The notes below the pieces were generated by a model that worked only from the letters and a program-made list of their open reading frames with translations, did no database searches and was not told the DNA's origin. A DNA stretch of 62,279 bases, taken from contig CAXBAF010000024.1 of assembly GCA_963973795.1 (NCBI GenBank), positions 1-62,279 of the forward strand, given 5' to 3'. This stretch comes from UBA1926 sp002337215. GTDB taxonomy: Bacteria > Planctomycetota > Phycisphaerae > Phycisphaerales > UBA1924. The position numbers and the translations under genes were made by a program. Below, in pieces: positions 16,564-25,119 of this stretch; position 1 is the first letter of the stretch, and each line of letters begins with the position of its first letter.

Positions 16564-18234
16564 ATGTTGGCAAAGCCTATTTGTTTGCAGCGTGTTCGCA
16601 TCTCCTTGTGCTACTCCGGCGTCCTTGCGGTGATTGGCGGTGCGCCGTTTACTGTGCTTGCCCAGACCTTCGTTGATGTCACCGAGGCAGCGGGGATCAC
16701 CCACGTCCAGGCAACACCCGAACTCGTCGCGGGATTGCCCGGATCGGCGTTCTTTACGGGGGGCGTCGCGGCGGCCGACTTCGATGGAGACGGTTGGACC
16801 GATCTGGTCTTTACCCGTCTCAACGATGCCGACATTCTCTACCGCAACCTCGGCGATGGGACGTTCGAACCTCTGACGAACGCCGCCGGCTTCGATGTCC
16901 CGACCCTCACCAACGGCGTCGCGACCGGTGACATCGACAACGACGGCGACGCCGATCTCTACATGACCACCTGCTGGGGCACACGAAACTACCTCTATCT
17001 CAATGATGGTGACGGGGTGTTCACCGACGCCGGCACGTCCCGCTCGTCCGCGCTCGCCAACGGCGTGTTCCGCAACGGGCAAGGCTCGACGTTCGGCGAC
17101 TTCGACAACGACGGGTATCTCGATCTGATGACCGGCGACTGGGGCAGGCCGGCGCATAGTTGCCAGTCGCGTCTGTTCCGCAACCGGGGCGCCGTCGAGC
17201 CGGGGTGGTTCGATGATGTCACCGGCGCCGCGGGGCTGACCGTTTACCGCGGCACGCTCTCGTACCGTTTCACGCCCCGGTTTATCGATCTCGACCGCGA
17301 CGGGCATCAGGACCTCGCGATCGCATCGGACTTCGCGTCGAGTCAGCTCTTCTGGAACGACGGGGACGGGACCTTCACCGACGGAACGCTCCCGGCGGGC
17401 GTCGGCACCGACTTCAACGGCATGGGCTCGACCTTCGGTGACTACGACGGGGACGGCGATCTCGATTGGTTCATTTCCAACATTACGGCCGACCCCGATG
17501 CGCCGCCCACCGGGTTCGGCGGGTGGAACCGCCTCTATCGCAACGACGGCGGGCGAACATTCACGGATGTCACGCAGGAGGCCGGCGTTCGCGACGCGCG
17601 ATGGGGGTGGGGCACGGCCTTCTTCGACGCCGACAACGACGGGGATCTCGATCTGATCGCCACCAACGGGTACAACGGTGAGGGCTGGGCCGACGATCGA
17701 ACCGTGCTGTGGCAGAACAATGACGGCGTCTACACGGACATCTCGGAGATCTCGGGGATCACGGACCGCCTGCAGGGGCGAGGGCTGATCCACCTCGACT
17801 ATGACCGAGACGGCGATCTTGACATCGTGATCGTGAACCATATGGCAGCGCCGATCCTGTACCGCAACGACGGCGGGAACACCCTCGAGTCGCTGCGAAT
17901 CGAACTGGTCGGGACCCGATCCAACCGCGATGGCATCGGCGCTTTTATCACGGTGACTCCCGACGTAACCGACCCCGATCGGCGGCTCGTCTGGGAGGTT
18001 GACGGCGGGAGCGGGTTCCTGGGGCAGAGCGAGCGGGTCGCGCACTTTGGGCTCGGCTTCCCGGCAGAGTTGGGCACCGGACCGAACGCGGGTACAGTCG
18101 GACTGATCCGTGTCGAATGGCCGAGCGGTACTGTCCAGCGGCGGCTGTTCGTGGCACGAACCCAGACGGTGCAGATCCGAGAGCCCGCGTCCGCGTGGCT
18201 CCCCGGCTGGAGACCGAGGCCGCGTGGCGAATGA
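16564..18234 (+). CDS. Secreted FG-GAP (VCBS) repeat protein with ASPIC/UnbV domain
   Basis: A 556-residue protein. The start at 16564 has a GAGGGAGA Shine-Dalgarno and gives a signal peptide (CYSGVLAVIGGAPFTVLAQ). The body holds seven Asp-rich calcium-loop repeats of the type DxDxDGxxDL: DFDGDGWTDL, DIDNDGDADL, DFDNDGYLDL, DLDRDGHQDL, DYDGDGDLDW, DADNDGDLDL and DYDRDGDLDI, predicting a calcium-bound beta-propeller. The C-terminal ~110 residues match ASPIC/UnbV (SNRDGIGAFITV, GGSGFLGQSE, HFGLG, IRVEWPSG). This CRTAC1-like architecture is abundant in planctomycetes; the exact role (surface adhesion or matrix binding) is unknown. Confidence 0.88.
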   Translation: MLAKPICLQRVRISLCYSGVLAVIGGAPFTVLAQTFVDVTEAAGITHVQATPELVAGLPGSAFFTGGVAAADFDGDGWTDLVFTRLNDADILYRNLGDGTFEPLTNAAGFDVPTLTNGVATGDIDNDGDADLYMTTCWGTRNYLYLNDGDGVFTDAGTSRSSALANGVFRNGQGSTFGDFDNDGYLDLMTGDWGRPAHSCQSRLFRNRGAVEPGWFDDVTGAAGLTVYRGTLSYRFTPRFIDLDRDGHQDLAIASDFASSQLFWNDGDGTFTDGTLPAGVGTDFNGMGSTFGDYDGDGDLDWFISNITADPDAPPTGFGGWNRLYRNDGGRTFTDVTQEAGVRDARWGWGTAFFDADNDGDLDLIATNGYNGEGWADDRTVLWQNNDGVYTDISEISGITDRLQGRGLIHLDYDRDGDLDIVIVNHMAAPILYRNDGGNTLESLRIELVGTRSNRDGIGAFITVTPDVTDPDRRLVWEVDGGSGFLGQSERVAHFGLGFPAELGTGPNAGTVGLIRVEWPSGTVQRRLFVARTQTVQIREPASAWLPGWRPRPRGE

Positions 18235-18310
18235 GAACCGTTTCCGAAGCCCCGTTTAATGTGGGGTGTCGCATGCGACAGAATCGGTGAGGGCCGGGTA
18301 CAGTCGCGGC

Positions 18311-18949
18311 ATGATGCGTCTCGTCCGTCGAATGATCGATGCACCGCTCGGGCCGCTGATCGCGGGTGCCGTTGAGCCGGGCGGATCGTCGATTGAGCCC
18401 GGAGGCATCTGCCTGCTCGAGATGGGCGACGCTGAGCGGCGGGCCCGCGAGACCACCGAACTCGAAGAACTGTTGGGTGCCCGCTTTGTCGACGACGAGC
18501 CCAGCGATTTGCTCGACGCCCTCGAATCGCAACTCGACGCGTACTTCGCGGGTCGCCGGCGAGGTTTCGACCTGCCCCTCGTCACGCCCGGCACGCGGTT
18601 TCAGCATGAAGTCTGGAACGCGATGCGATCGATCCCGTTCGGCCACACGGTGTCATACGGTGAACTCGCCAGGACGATCGGTAGGGAGCCAACGTCGGCG
18701 CGTGCCGTCGGTGCCGCGTCGGGCCGCAACCGCGTCTCGATCCTGATCCCGTGCCACCGCGTGGTGGATCTCGCCTACAACGCGAGCTTGGGCGGGTTGG
18801 CCGGGCTGCGCGGGTACGGCGGAGGCATCGAGAACAAGCAGCGCCTGCTTCAGCACGAGCGGCTGGTCATGGGCGGGGCGGGGCTGTTCGAGCAGATGCT
18901 CGGAGGCGTGGTGTCGGAGCACGCCGACCAGACCGCAGCCGATCCATAA
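18311..18949 (+). CDS. ogt: Methylated-DNA--protein-cysteine methyltransferase
   Basis: Suicide repair enzyme that moves the alkyl group from O6-methylguanine to its own cysteine. The 212-residue protein carries the C-terminal core: TPGTRFQHEVWNAMRSIPFG, TVSYGELARTIG, RAVGAASGRNRVSILIPCHRVV with the acceptor Cys148, and GGLAGLRGYGGGIENKQRLLQHE. The N-terminal ~85 residues are the poorly conserved lid domain and are lengthened by a loop near residues 55-75. Two adjacent ATG codons occur; the first is used. No Ada-type regulator domain is fused, hence Ogt rather than Ada. Confidence 0.93.
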   Translation: MMRLVRRMIDAPLGPLIAGAVEPGGSSIEPGGICLLEMGDAERRARETTELEELLGARFVDDEPSDLLDALESQLDAYFAGRRRGFDLPLVTPGTRFQHEVWNAMRSIPFGHTVSYGELARTIGREPTSARAVGAASGRNRVSILIPCHRVVDLAYNASLGGLAGLRGYGGGIENKQRLLQHERLVMGGAGLFEQMLGGVVSEHADQTAADP

Positions 18950-18955
18950 AGAGAA

Positions 18956-18991
18956 GCACCCGCGCCGATCGGTGATGACGGGCGTGGGTGC
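18956..18991. terminator. Possible terminator hairpin after ogt
   Basis: GCACCCGCGCC can pair with GGGCGTGGGTGC around a ~13-nt loop, directly after the ogt stop codon. No T-run follows, so termination efficiency is doubtful. Confidence 0.35.
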
Positions 18992-19083
18992 CGAGTTCGG
19001 AGTCGGTGTTGGAGAGTCAGATCCAGCAGGCTGAGTGAGGGCGTGTGCTCTTATTCAGTGGCAGCCGGTCGGGGTGCTACTGA

Positions 19084-19950
19084 TCAGGGGCAACCATTGA
19101 GGAAGCCGTTGACGAACGCCGCGAGGTCGGCGAGGTCGAAGACGCCCTGGGGCGCGGCGAAGTCGGCGAGGTCCAACCCGTTGGTGAATCCGAAGAGGAA
19201 GCACTGGATGTCGGCGAGGTCGAGCACGCCGAAGGGCTGGGCGAGGTCGGCGGGGTTGCAGGAGGCGATGTCGGTGTCGGTGGTCAGGGTGATGTCATCG
19301 ACGACGACATCGAAATCGGTGAAGCCGAAGAAGAACCCTGGCTCGAGCGTGGTGACGACGATCTCGTCGTAGCCCGCGATGACATCGCGGAAGGTGATGC
19401 CCTCGGGGAGCATGGGCTCGAAGGTCTTGGGGTCTTCGGCGCCCGAACCTCCCCAGCCCGCGGGCAGGGCGTCGTAATCGAACACGGAGACCTGGACAAA
19501 GAATCGTGTCCAGTCCCCGTGGGTGGCGGCGCTGAAGTCGGCAAACTTGTACCAGACGCTGGCGAACTGGTCGTTGCCGGGCCCGGCGTCGAAATCGCGA
19601 AATTCGAGCAGCCAGGGCCTTGGCGCCGGCGTGCCGAAGAAGGAGATGTCGTTGACCTTGGTATCGATCGCGAAGGCGAACCCCGAGACGGACGAGAGGT
19701 CCTGGACGAAATCGGGGCTGGTCGAGTTTCGGAAGGTGATGCCGAAGTCGTTGAAAATGGTGTGGAAGCCCGGGGCGGGGTCTCCCTGGGTGTCGTCGAT
19801 GAATGTGCCGACGCCCCCGATGCCGTTGGAGCCCGACCAGCCCCCGGTGTCGTCGTCGTTGAAGGGCACGATGCTCCCGGGGAGCGCGAGCGCGGCTCCC
19901 GCGAAGAGTGAGACGAACAGCGAGGCGGCGGTGATATCTCTCGAGTTCAT
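19084..19950 (-). CDS. Secreted protein with GC-type dockerin tail
   Basis: A 288-residue protein from the ATG at 19950, with an AGGAAG Shine-Dalgarno and a signal peptide (SLFVSLFAGAALALPG). The middle ~200 residues are aromatic- and Asp-rich (FNDDDTGGWSG, FGITFRNST, WLLEFRDFDAGPG), suggesting an extracellular beta-sandwich. The last ~55 residues form two Asp-containing half-repeats (FGVLDLADIQCFLFGF and GVFDLADLAAFVNGF) ending NGCP, the 'GC-type dockerin' tail known from planctomycetes. The tail presumably anchors or assembles the protein outside the cell. A second protein with a related tail is at 46.0 kb. Confidence 0.8.
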   Translation of the reverse strand: MNSRDITAASLFVSLFAGAALALPGSIVPFNDDDTGGWSGSNGIGGVGTFIDDTQGDPAPGFHTIFNDFGITFRNSTSPDFVQDLSSVSGFAFAIDTKVNDISFFGTPAPRPWLLEFRDFDAGPGNDQFASVWYKFADFSAATHGDWTRFFVQVSVFDYDALPAGWGGSGAEDPKTFEPMLPEGITFRDVIAGYDEIVVTTLEPGFFFGFTDFDVVVDDITLTTDTDIASCNPADLAQPFGVLDLADIQCFLFGFTNGLDLADFAAPQGVFDLADLAAFVNGFLNGCP

Positions 19951-20107
19951 AGTGATCTTCCTCTCCTGACCTCCGAGCATTGGTCGTGTTACCCGTCGAG
20001 TACACCTGTTCGCGTGGTGCCTGTCAAGGAACCAAGGAAATATCGGGTCGAGAGCGGGGTGTGAGGCCCGCGGCGGGGTCTGACGCTACGCTGGGTTGCA
20101 GGAAATG

Positions 20108-20181
20108 GGGCGGGTAGCTCAGTTGGCCAGAGCGTTCGCTTTACACGCGAAGGGTCCCGGGTTCGAGTCCCGGCCTGCCCA
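20108..20181 (+). tRNA. tRNA-Val (TAC anticodon)
   Basis: A complete 74-nt cloverleaf: acceptor GGGCGGG/CCTGCCC with one G-U pair, D arm GCTC/GAGC, anticodon stem TTCGC/GCGAA around loop TTTACAC (anticodon TAC, reading GUA and probably other valine codons), T arm CCGGG/CCCGG with loop TTCGAGT, and discriminator A. The 3' CCA is not encoded. Lies just upstream of waaA. Confidence 0.96.
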
Positions 20182-20235
20182 TTCCGGTCGGTGGCGGGAG
20201 ACGACGCGCCGATCGGTCTCCTGAAGACGCAGCGG

Positions 20236-21555
20236 ATGAACAGACTCGACCCCTTCTACATCCTCGCGGCGGTGCTCTGCTCGCCGCTGCTCCTCAAGAA
20301 GCAGCGTTCGGGTTGGAAGCAGCGGATGGGGCGAGTCGCGCCGATGCTGAAGGCCGAGGCAGCGGTCGGGCCTATCGCGCACCGCAGGCCGAGAGTGCTG
20401 CTGCACGCGGTCTCGGTCGGCGAGGTGAGCGCGCTTCGAACGCTCGTGCCGCTGCTCGCCCGGGACTGCACCGTCATCGTCGCGACGACGACAGACACGG
20501 GTCTCGCCCGGGCGCAGGCGCTTTACGGGGACTCCGCCGAGGTCGTCCGGTACCCGCTCGATTTCTCGTGGTCCGTCCGCCGGTTTCTTGACGCGGTCCG
20601 TCCCGACGCGGTCGCGCTGGTCGAACTCGAGATCTGGCCGAACTTCGTCGCGACCTGCCGGGATCGGAACATCCCGGTCTGCGTCATCAACGGCCGCCTG
20701 AGCGCCCGGAGTTTCAAGGGCTACGCGCGGTTCCGTTGGTTCTTCAGATCGTCGTTCGCGTCGCTCACGGCCGCCGCCGTGCAGGACGAAACCTACGCCG
20801 AACGCTTCTGCTCGATGGGTGTCCCGAGCGAGCGGGTCCGGGTTTGTGGATCGATGAAGTGGGACAACACCAAACTCGCGAGTAGCGACACCGGACTGCT
20901 GAGCAACGCGGACGCGATCGCCGAGAACATGGGCATCGATCGTTCTCGCCCGCTGGTCGTCGCCGGGAGCACGGGGCCCGGCGAAGAGTCGCTCATCCAT
21001 CGCGCGTGCGCGGGATTGGGCGTTCAACTCCTGTGCGCACCCCGCAAGCCGGAACGGTTCGATGATGCCGCCGAAGCGATGCGCGGCTGCGTCCGCCGAT
21101 CACACACCAGACTCCACGGCTCGCCCGCGATGCCGGCCGACCGGTTCCTGCTCGACACGATCGGCGAACTCGGCGTCGCCTACACACTGGCCGACGTCGT
21201 CGTTGTTGGCCGGAGTTTCGGCGAACTGCACGGCTCGGATCCGACCGAACCCATCGGCCTTGGCAAACCGACGATCATCGGGCCCGCGGTCGCCGATTTC
21301 GAATCGATTGTGCAGGCATTCGAAGACCGGGGCGGCATTGTCCGCGCGACGCGTGAATCCCTCCCGGCCACGATCAGGGCGCTCCTTGATGATCGAGAGC
21401 GGGCGCACGCCGTCGCCGAGGCAGGGCTCGCCTGTGTCCGAGAGAACCGCGGCGCCAGCGTGTCCCACACGGCGATGATCCGTGCGTTGATCGCCGGAGA
21501 ACGCACTGACCGACCGTCCAGCGAGGGAATGATGCATCCGAACGGTGATTCCTGA
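20236..21555 (+). CDS. waaA: 3-deoxy-D-manno-octulosonic acid transferase
   Basis: WaaA (KdtA) transfers Kdo from CMP-Kdo to lipid A precursor at the inner membrane. The 439-residue protein begins MNRLDPFYILAAVLCSPLLL, a membrane anchor, and has the GT-B N-domain with HAVSVGEVSALRTLVPLL, TTTDTGLARAQ, YPLDFSWSVRRFL and VELEIWPNFVATC (the conserved Glu-Ile-Trp-Pro), then VINGRLSARSFKGY. The C-domain has CGSMKWDN, GSTGPGEE, DTIGELGVAYTLADVVVVGRSF and GKPTIIGP. All match WaaA. Together with kdsA at 50.7 kb it indicates a Kdo-containing LPS. The start is set at the anchor-encoding ATG just after tRNA-Val. Confidence 0.95.
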   Translation: MNRLDPFYILAAVLCSPLLLKKQRSGWKQRMGRVAPMLKAEAAVGPIAHRRPRVLLHAVSVGEVSALRTLVPLLARDCTVIVATTTDTGLARAQALYGDSAEVVRYPLDFSWSVRRFLDAVRPDAVALVELEIWPNFVATCRDRNIPVCVINGRLSARSFKGYARFRWFFRSSFASLTAAAVQDETYAERFCSMGVPSERVRVCGSMKWDNTKLASSDTGLLSNADAIAENMGIDRSRPLVVAGSTGPGEESLIHRACAGLGVQLLCAPRKPERFDDAAEAMRGCVRRSHTRLHGSPAMPADRFLLDTIGELGVAYTLADVVVVGRSFGELHGSDPTEPIGLGKPTIIGPAVADFESIVQAFEDRGGIVRATRESLPATIRALLDDRERAHAVAEAGLACVRENRGASVSHTAMIRALIAGERTDRPSSEGMMHPNGDS

Positions 21556-21652
21556 CGATTCTTCTCGGATGCAACGCTCTTTGTGATGGAGTCAGGATCT
21601 CCCGCCGTTGTACTGTCGGGGCGGTCGGTGCGGTCCTATCGTCTCCGTCCCC

Positions 21653-21725
21653 GGGGGCGTAGCTCAGTCGGTAGAGCAGTGGACTTTTAATCCATTGGTC
21701 GGGGGTTCGAGTCCCTCCGCCCCTA
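21653..21725 (+). tRNA. tRNA-Lys (TTT anticodon)
   Basis: A complete 73-nt cloverleaf: acceptor GGGGGCG with CGCCCCT (first pair G-U), D arm GCTC/GAGC, anticodon stem GTGGA/TCCAT around loop CTTTTAA (anticodon TTT), T arm GGGGG/CCCTC with loop TTCGAGT, discriminator A. No encoded CCA. Confidence 0.96.
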
Positions 21726-21840
21726 TTCATCGGGTGCCACAGGCATCCGAACTTCGCCCGGGCTCGGCAGGCCCGGGGGCCCGGATGTTGAAGGCCCGAA
21801 ACGGATGCCGCCGTCTCGTGCGACACGGAGGGATTGACGC

Positions 21841-24800
21841 ATGACCGATGCCCAGGCCGGGCTCCAGATCGACACCATTGTGCTGCACGCGTGCTTCGTG
21901 CGCGGCTCGGTCCGCCTCTGGGGCGAGTCGGCGGCGCGGTACGGCGAGCGGCATTCCCTTGGGTCGGGGCAGACGGAACGCGAGAACACGAAACACCACG
22001 CGTTCGCCGCATCGGTCGCCGATATCGCCCACGCGATCGGTCGCTCCGCCGCAGAGTCCGCCGCTCCTCAGACGATCCGGCTCCGTCTACCGTCCGCGCC
22101 ATCGGGCCCTGTCCCGAGCGACCAGCTCGATTTCGCCATCGGACGCGACGCGGAGGGCGATACCGCCACGGGGCTCGGCTCGTTCGAGGCCGAGGCGTTC
22201 GAGGTCCCGTTCGACGAGTACCGGGCGATCTTCGACGCCGCGATCGAGTGCGCGGATACCGATAAGGCCGACCGATTCGAACCGTTCGGTTCGAACGAGC
22301 CTTCCGATCGGCCGAAGGCCCGTATTGTCCTGGGCGACAGCATCGAGTTCTTCGCGATCCTCGGGCTCTTCGCGCACCACCTGCTCGCCCAGCAGCGGTT
22401 CCTCCCCATGCTCTACCAGGACCAGTCCGACCTGAGCGGCGGCTGGATGGCATGGCTGGGCGACACCAAAACCAAAGAACGCGTCACGGCGCTTGCGAAG
22501 CTGATGCCGCCCGCCGCCCGGGCCGCGATCGGCGACGAGGAGCACGACCCGTGGGTTATTCTCCAGAACGTCATCAACGGGTTTATCGACTCGGCCTGCC
22601 GACGCACGCTGATCGATGAGGAGATGACCGACACCATCGACGGCCGAGACGCGGGCGATGTCCAGATCGCCTGGCTCACCGGCCTGCTCGGCGAGGGGGC
22701 GTCGGTCCACGCCGTCGAGCCCAACCGATCCGAGATGACCCGCCGGATCCGCCGCTGGGTCGGTTCGCTCGAAGAGCAGGGCCAGTCCACGACGTGGCGG
22801 CTGTTGCTGCGTCTGAACGAACCCCTCGACGAGGCCCTCCAGGGCGTGGACGGCCCGCCACCCGACAGCGTCCGCTGGTCGCTAAGTCTGCACCTGCAGA
22901 ACACCGAGAGCGAGCACGTCGTCGTCGACGCCGTAGACATCTGGTCGTTCGCACGCGACAGCATCATCGTCGAGGGCTTTCAGCTCGACTCGCCCCCGGA
23001 ATTGCTCCTCGCCGAGCTCGGCCGCGCGAGCCGGTTCTGCCCGATGCTCGAGCGTGCGCTCGATGAGGCCGAGCCCATCGAGGTGATGCTCGAAACCAAG
23101 GAGGCGTACAAGTTCCTCCGCGAGATCAAGCCGATCCTGCTCGAGTCCGGCTTCGCCGTCGAGACCCCGCAATGGTGGGATTCGCCGACGGGCCGGCTTG
23201 GTGCCCGTCTCCGCATCGACAGCGAGGACATGGATTTTCAGGGTGCCGAGGGTGCCGATGCGGCGGGCCCCAAACTGGGACTCACCTCCCTCGTCGGTTA
23301 TCACTGGGATATCGCGGTGGGGGGGACGACCCTCACGCTCAACGAGTTCGAGCAGCTCGCCAACCAGAAATCCCCGCTCGTCCGCATCGACGGCAAATGG
23401 GTCGAGATCCGCCCCGAGGACGTCGCTGCCGCCGTCGAGTTCATCCGAACCAACCCCGGGGGCGAGATGGCGCTGGGTGAGGCCCTCCGCATGGCGTTCG
23501 GCGCCGACGCCAAGAAGATCGGTCTCCACGTCCTGGGCGTCGAAGCCACGGGATGGGTCTCCTCCATCATGGGAGGCGGCAAGGACGAGGACGGCAACGC
23601 GATCAAGACCACCCTCCCCGAACTGAGCGAGCCCGACAACTTCCACGGCACCCTCCGCCCCTACCAGGCCCGCGGGCTTTCCTGGATGGCGTTCCTCGAG
23701 CAGTTCGGGTTCGGCTGCTGCCTCGCCGATGACATGGGCCTCGGCAAAACCGTCCAGCTGCTCGCGCTGCTTATGCACGAACGGCAGGTCGCCGCCAAGA
23801 ACGGAGGCACGGTCAAGCCCACGCTGCTCATCGTCCCGATGTCGGTTGTCGGCAACTGGATGAAGGAGGCCAAGCGGTTCGCGCCCGAGCTCAAAGTCGT
23901 GATTCACCATGGTCTCGAACGCAAACAGGGCGACGAACTGGTCGAGTCCGCGCTCGAGCACGATTGCGTGATCACCACATTCGCGCTCGCCAACCGAGAC
24001 CGCGACACACTCGACCGGGTCCACTGGGGCAGGCTCGTCGTCGACGAGGCTCAGTTCATCAAGAACCCCGCCGCCAAGCAGTCGGTCGCGATTCGATCGC
24101 TCAACGCCGAGAAGCGGATCGCTCTGACCGGCACCCCGGTCGAGAACCGCCTCAGCGAGCTCTGGTCGATCATGGAGTTCCTGAACCCAGGCTTTCTCGG
24201 CACCAGCGGCGAGTTCCGCAAGCGGTTCAGCCAGCCGATCGAGCGGTACCGCGACCAGACCCGGAGCGAGCAGCTTCGGGGCCTCGTCCGCCCCTTCATT
24301 CTCAGGCGGACCAAGACCGACCCCCTGATCGCCGCGGACCTCCCCGAGAAGATCGAGACCCGCGAGTACACGCACCTCACGAGCGAGCAAGCCGAGCTCT
24401 ACGAGAACTGCGTCAACCGGATGCTCCACGCCGTCGAGGAGTCCGAGGGCATCCACCGCCGGGGACTCGTCCTCGCGGCGCTGATCAAGCTCAAGCAGAT
24501 CTGCAACCACCCCGCCCAGATGCTCAAGGAGCCGACGGGCGAGAAGGGGCTCGCCCCGAGCCCGGCCCGGAGCGGCAAGTGCACCCGGATGATGGAAATG
24601 GTCGACGAGGTCCTCGCTGAGGGCGAGCGCTGCCTCGTCTTCACCCAGTTCCGCCAGATGGGGCACATGCTCGCGTCGATGCTCCGCCAGCAGATGGGGC
24701 GGGGTGTCCTCTTCCTCCACGGCGGCACCCCCCAGAAGGCCCGCGAGAAGATGGTCGAGGAGTTCCAGAACCCCCAGGGCGATGTCCCGATCCTCATCGT

Positions 24801-25119
24801 CAGCCTCAAGGCGGGCGGCGTCGGGTTGAACCTCACCGCCGCGACGCACGTCTTCCACTTCGACCGCTGGTGGAATCCCGCGGTCGAGAACCAGGCGACC
24901 GACCGCGCCTATCGGATCGGGCAGACGCGGACCGTCCACGTCCATAAGTTCGTCGTCCGGGGAACGCTGGAGGAACGCATCGACGAGATGATCGAGGCGA
25001 AGACCGAACTCGCCGAGAATATCATCGGTGCCGGCGAGCGCTGGCTCACCGAGCTCGACACCAGCCAGCTCCGCGACATCCTCACCCTCCGAGCCGACGC
25101 CATCGGAGACGAGATTTGA
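21841..25119 (+). CDS. SNF2-family DEAD/DEAH-box helicase
   Basis: A 1092-residue Swi2/Snf2-type ATPase, a DNA translocase that remodels protein-DNA complexes. Residues ~1-560 are the bacterial SNF2-associated N-terminal region; its last part (LVGYHWDIAVGGTTLTLNEFEQLANQKSPLV, split here by eye, then WVEIRPEDV) matches the DUF3670 pattern. The motor follows: PYQARGLSWM, Walker A ADDMGLGKT (about residues 628-636), LIVPMSVVGNW, motif II DEAQ in VVDEAQFIKN, ALTGTPVENRL, then helicase C with VFTQFRQMG, VSLKAGGVGLNLTAA and DRAYRIGQTR. Its stop overlaps the TTG start of the SWIM-protein gene, so the two are translationally coupled and probably act together, a pairing seen in many bacteria. Confidence 0.95.
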   Translation: MTDAQAGLQIDTIVLHACFVRGSVRLWGESAARYGERHSLGSGQTERENTKHHAFAASVADIAHAIGRSAAESAAPQTIRLRLPSAPSGPVPSDQLDFAIGRDAEGDTATGLGSFEAEAFEVPFDEYRAIFDAAIECADTDKADRFEPFGSNEPSDRPKARIVLGDSIEFFAILGLFAHHLLAQQRFLPMLYQDQSDLSGGWMAWLGDTKTKERVTALAKLMPPAARAAIGDEEHDPWVILQNVINGFIDSACRRTLIDEEMTDTIDGRDAGDVQIAWLTGLLGEGASVHAVEPNRSEMTRRIRRWVGSLEEQGQSTTWRLLLRLNEPLDEALQGVDGPPPDSVRWSLSLHLQNTESEHVVVDAVDIWSFARDSIIVEGFQLDSPPELLLAELGRASRFCPMLERALDEAEPIEVMLETKEAYKFLREIKPILLESGFAVETPQWWDSPTGRLGARLRIDSEDMDFQGAEGADAAGPKLGLTSLVGYHWDIAVGGTTLTLNEFEQLANQKSPLVRIDGKWVEIRPEDVAAAVEFIRTNPGGEMALGEALRMAFGADAKKIGLHVLGVEATGWVSSIMGGGKDEDGNAIKTTLPELSEPDNFHGTLRPYQARGLSWMAFLEQFGFGCCLADDMGLGKTVQLLALLMHERQVAAKNGGTVKPTLLIVPMSVVGNWMKEAKRFAPELKVVIHHGLERKQGDELVESALEHDCVITTFALANRDRDTLDRVHWGRLVVDEAQFIKNPAAKQSVAIRSLNAEKRIALTGTPVENRLSELWSIMEFLNPGFLGTSGEFRKRFSQPIERYRDQTRSEQLRGLVRPFILRRTKTDPLIAADLPEKIETREYTHLTSEQAELYENCVNRMLHAVEESEGIHRRGLVLAALIKLKQICNHPAQMLKEPTGEKGLAPSPARSGKCTRMMEMVDEVLAEGERCLVFTQFRQMGHMLASMLRQQMGRGVLFLHGGTPQKAREKMVEEFQNPQGDVPILIVSLKAGGVGLNLTAATHVFHFDRWWNPAVENQATDRAYRIGQTRTVHVHKFVVRGTLEERIDEMIEAKTELAENIIGAGERWLTELDTSQLRDILTLRADAIGDEI

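Noticed and set aside
16540..18045. 501-aa minus-strand open frame
   Set aside because: Antisense to the FG-GAP gene, whose Asp-rich repeats are unmistakable.
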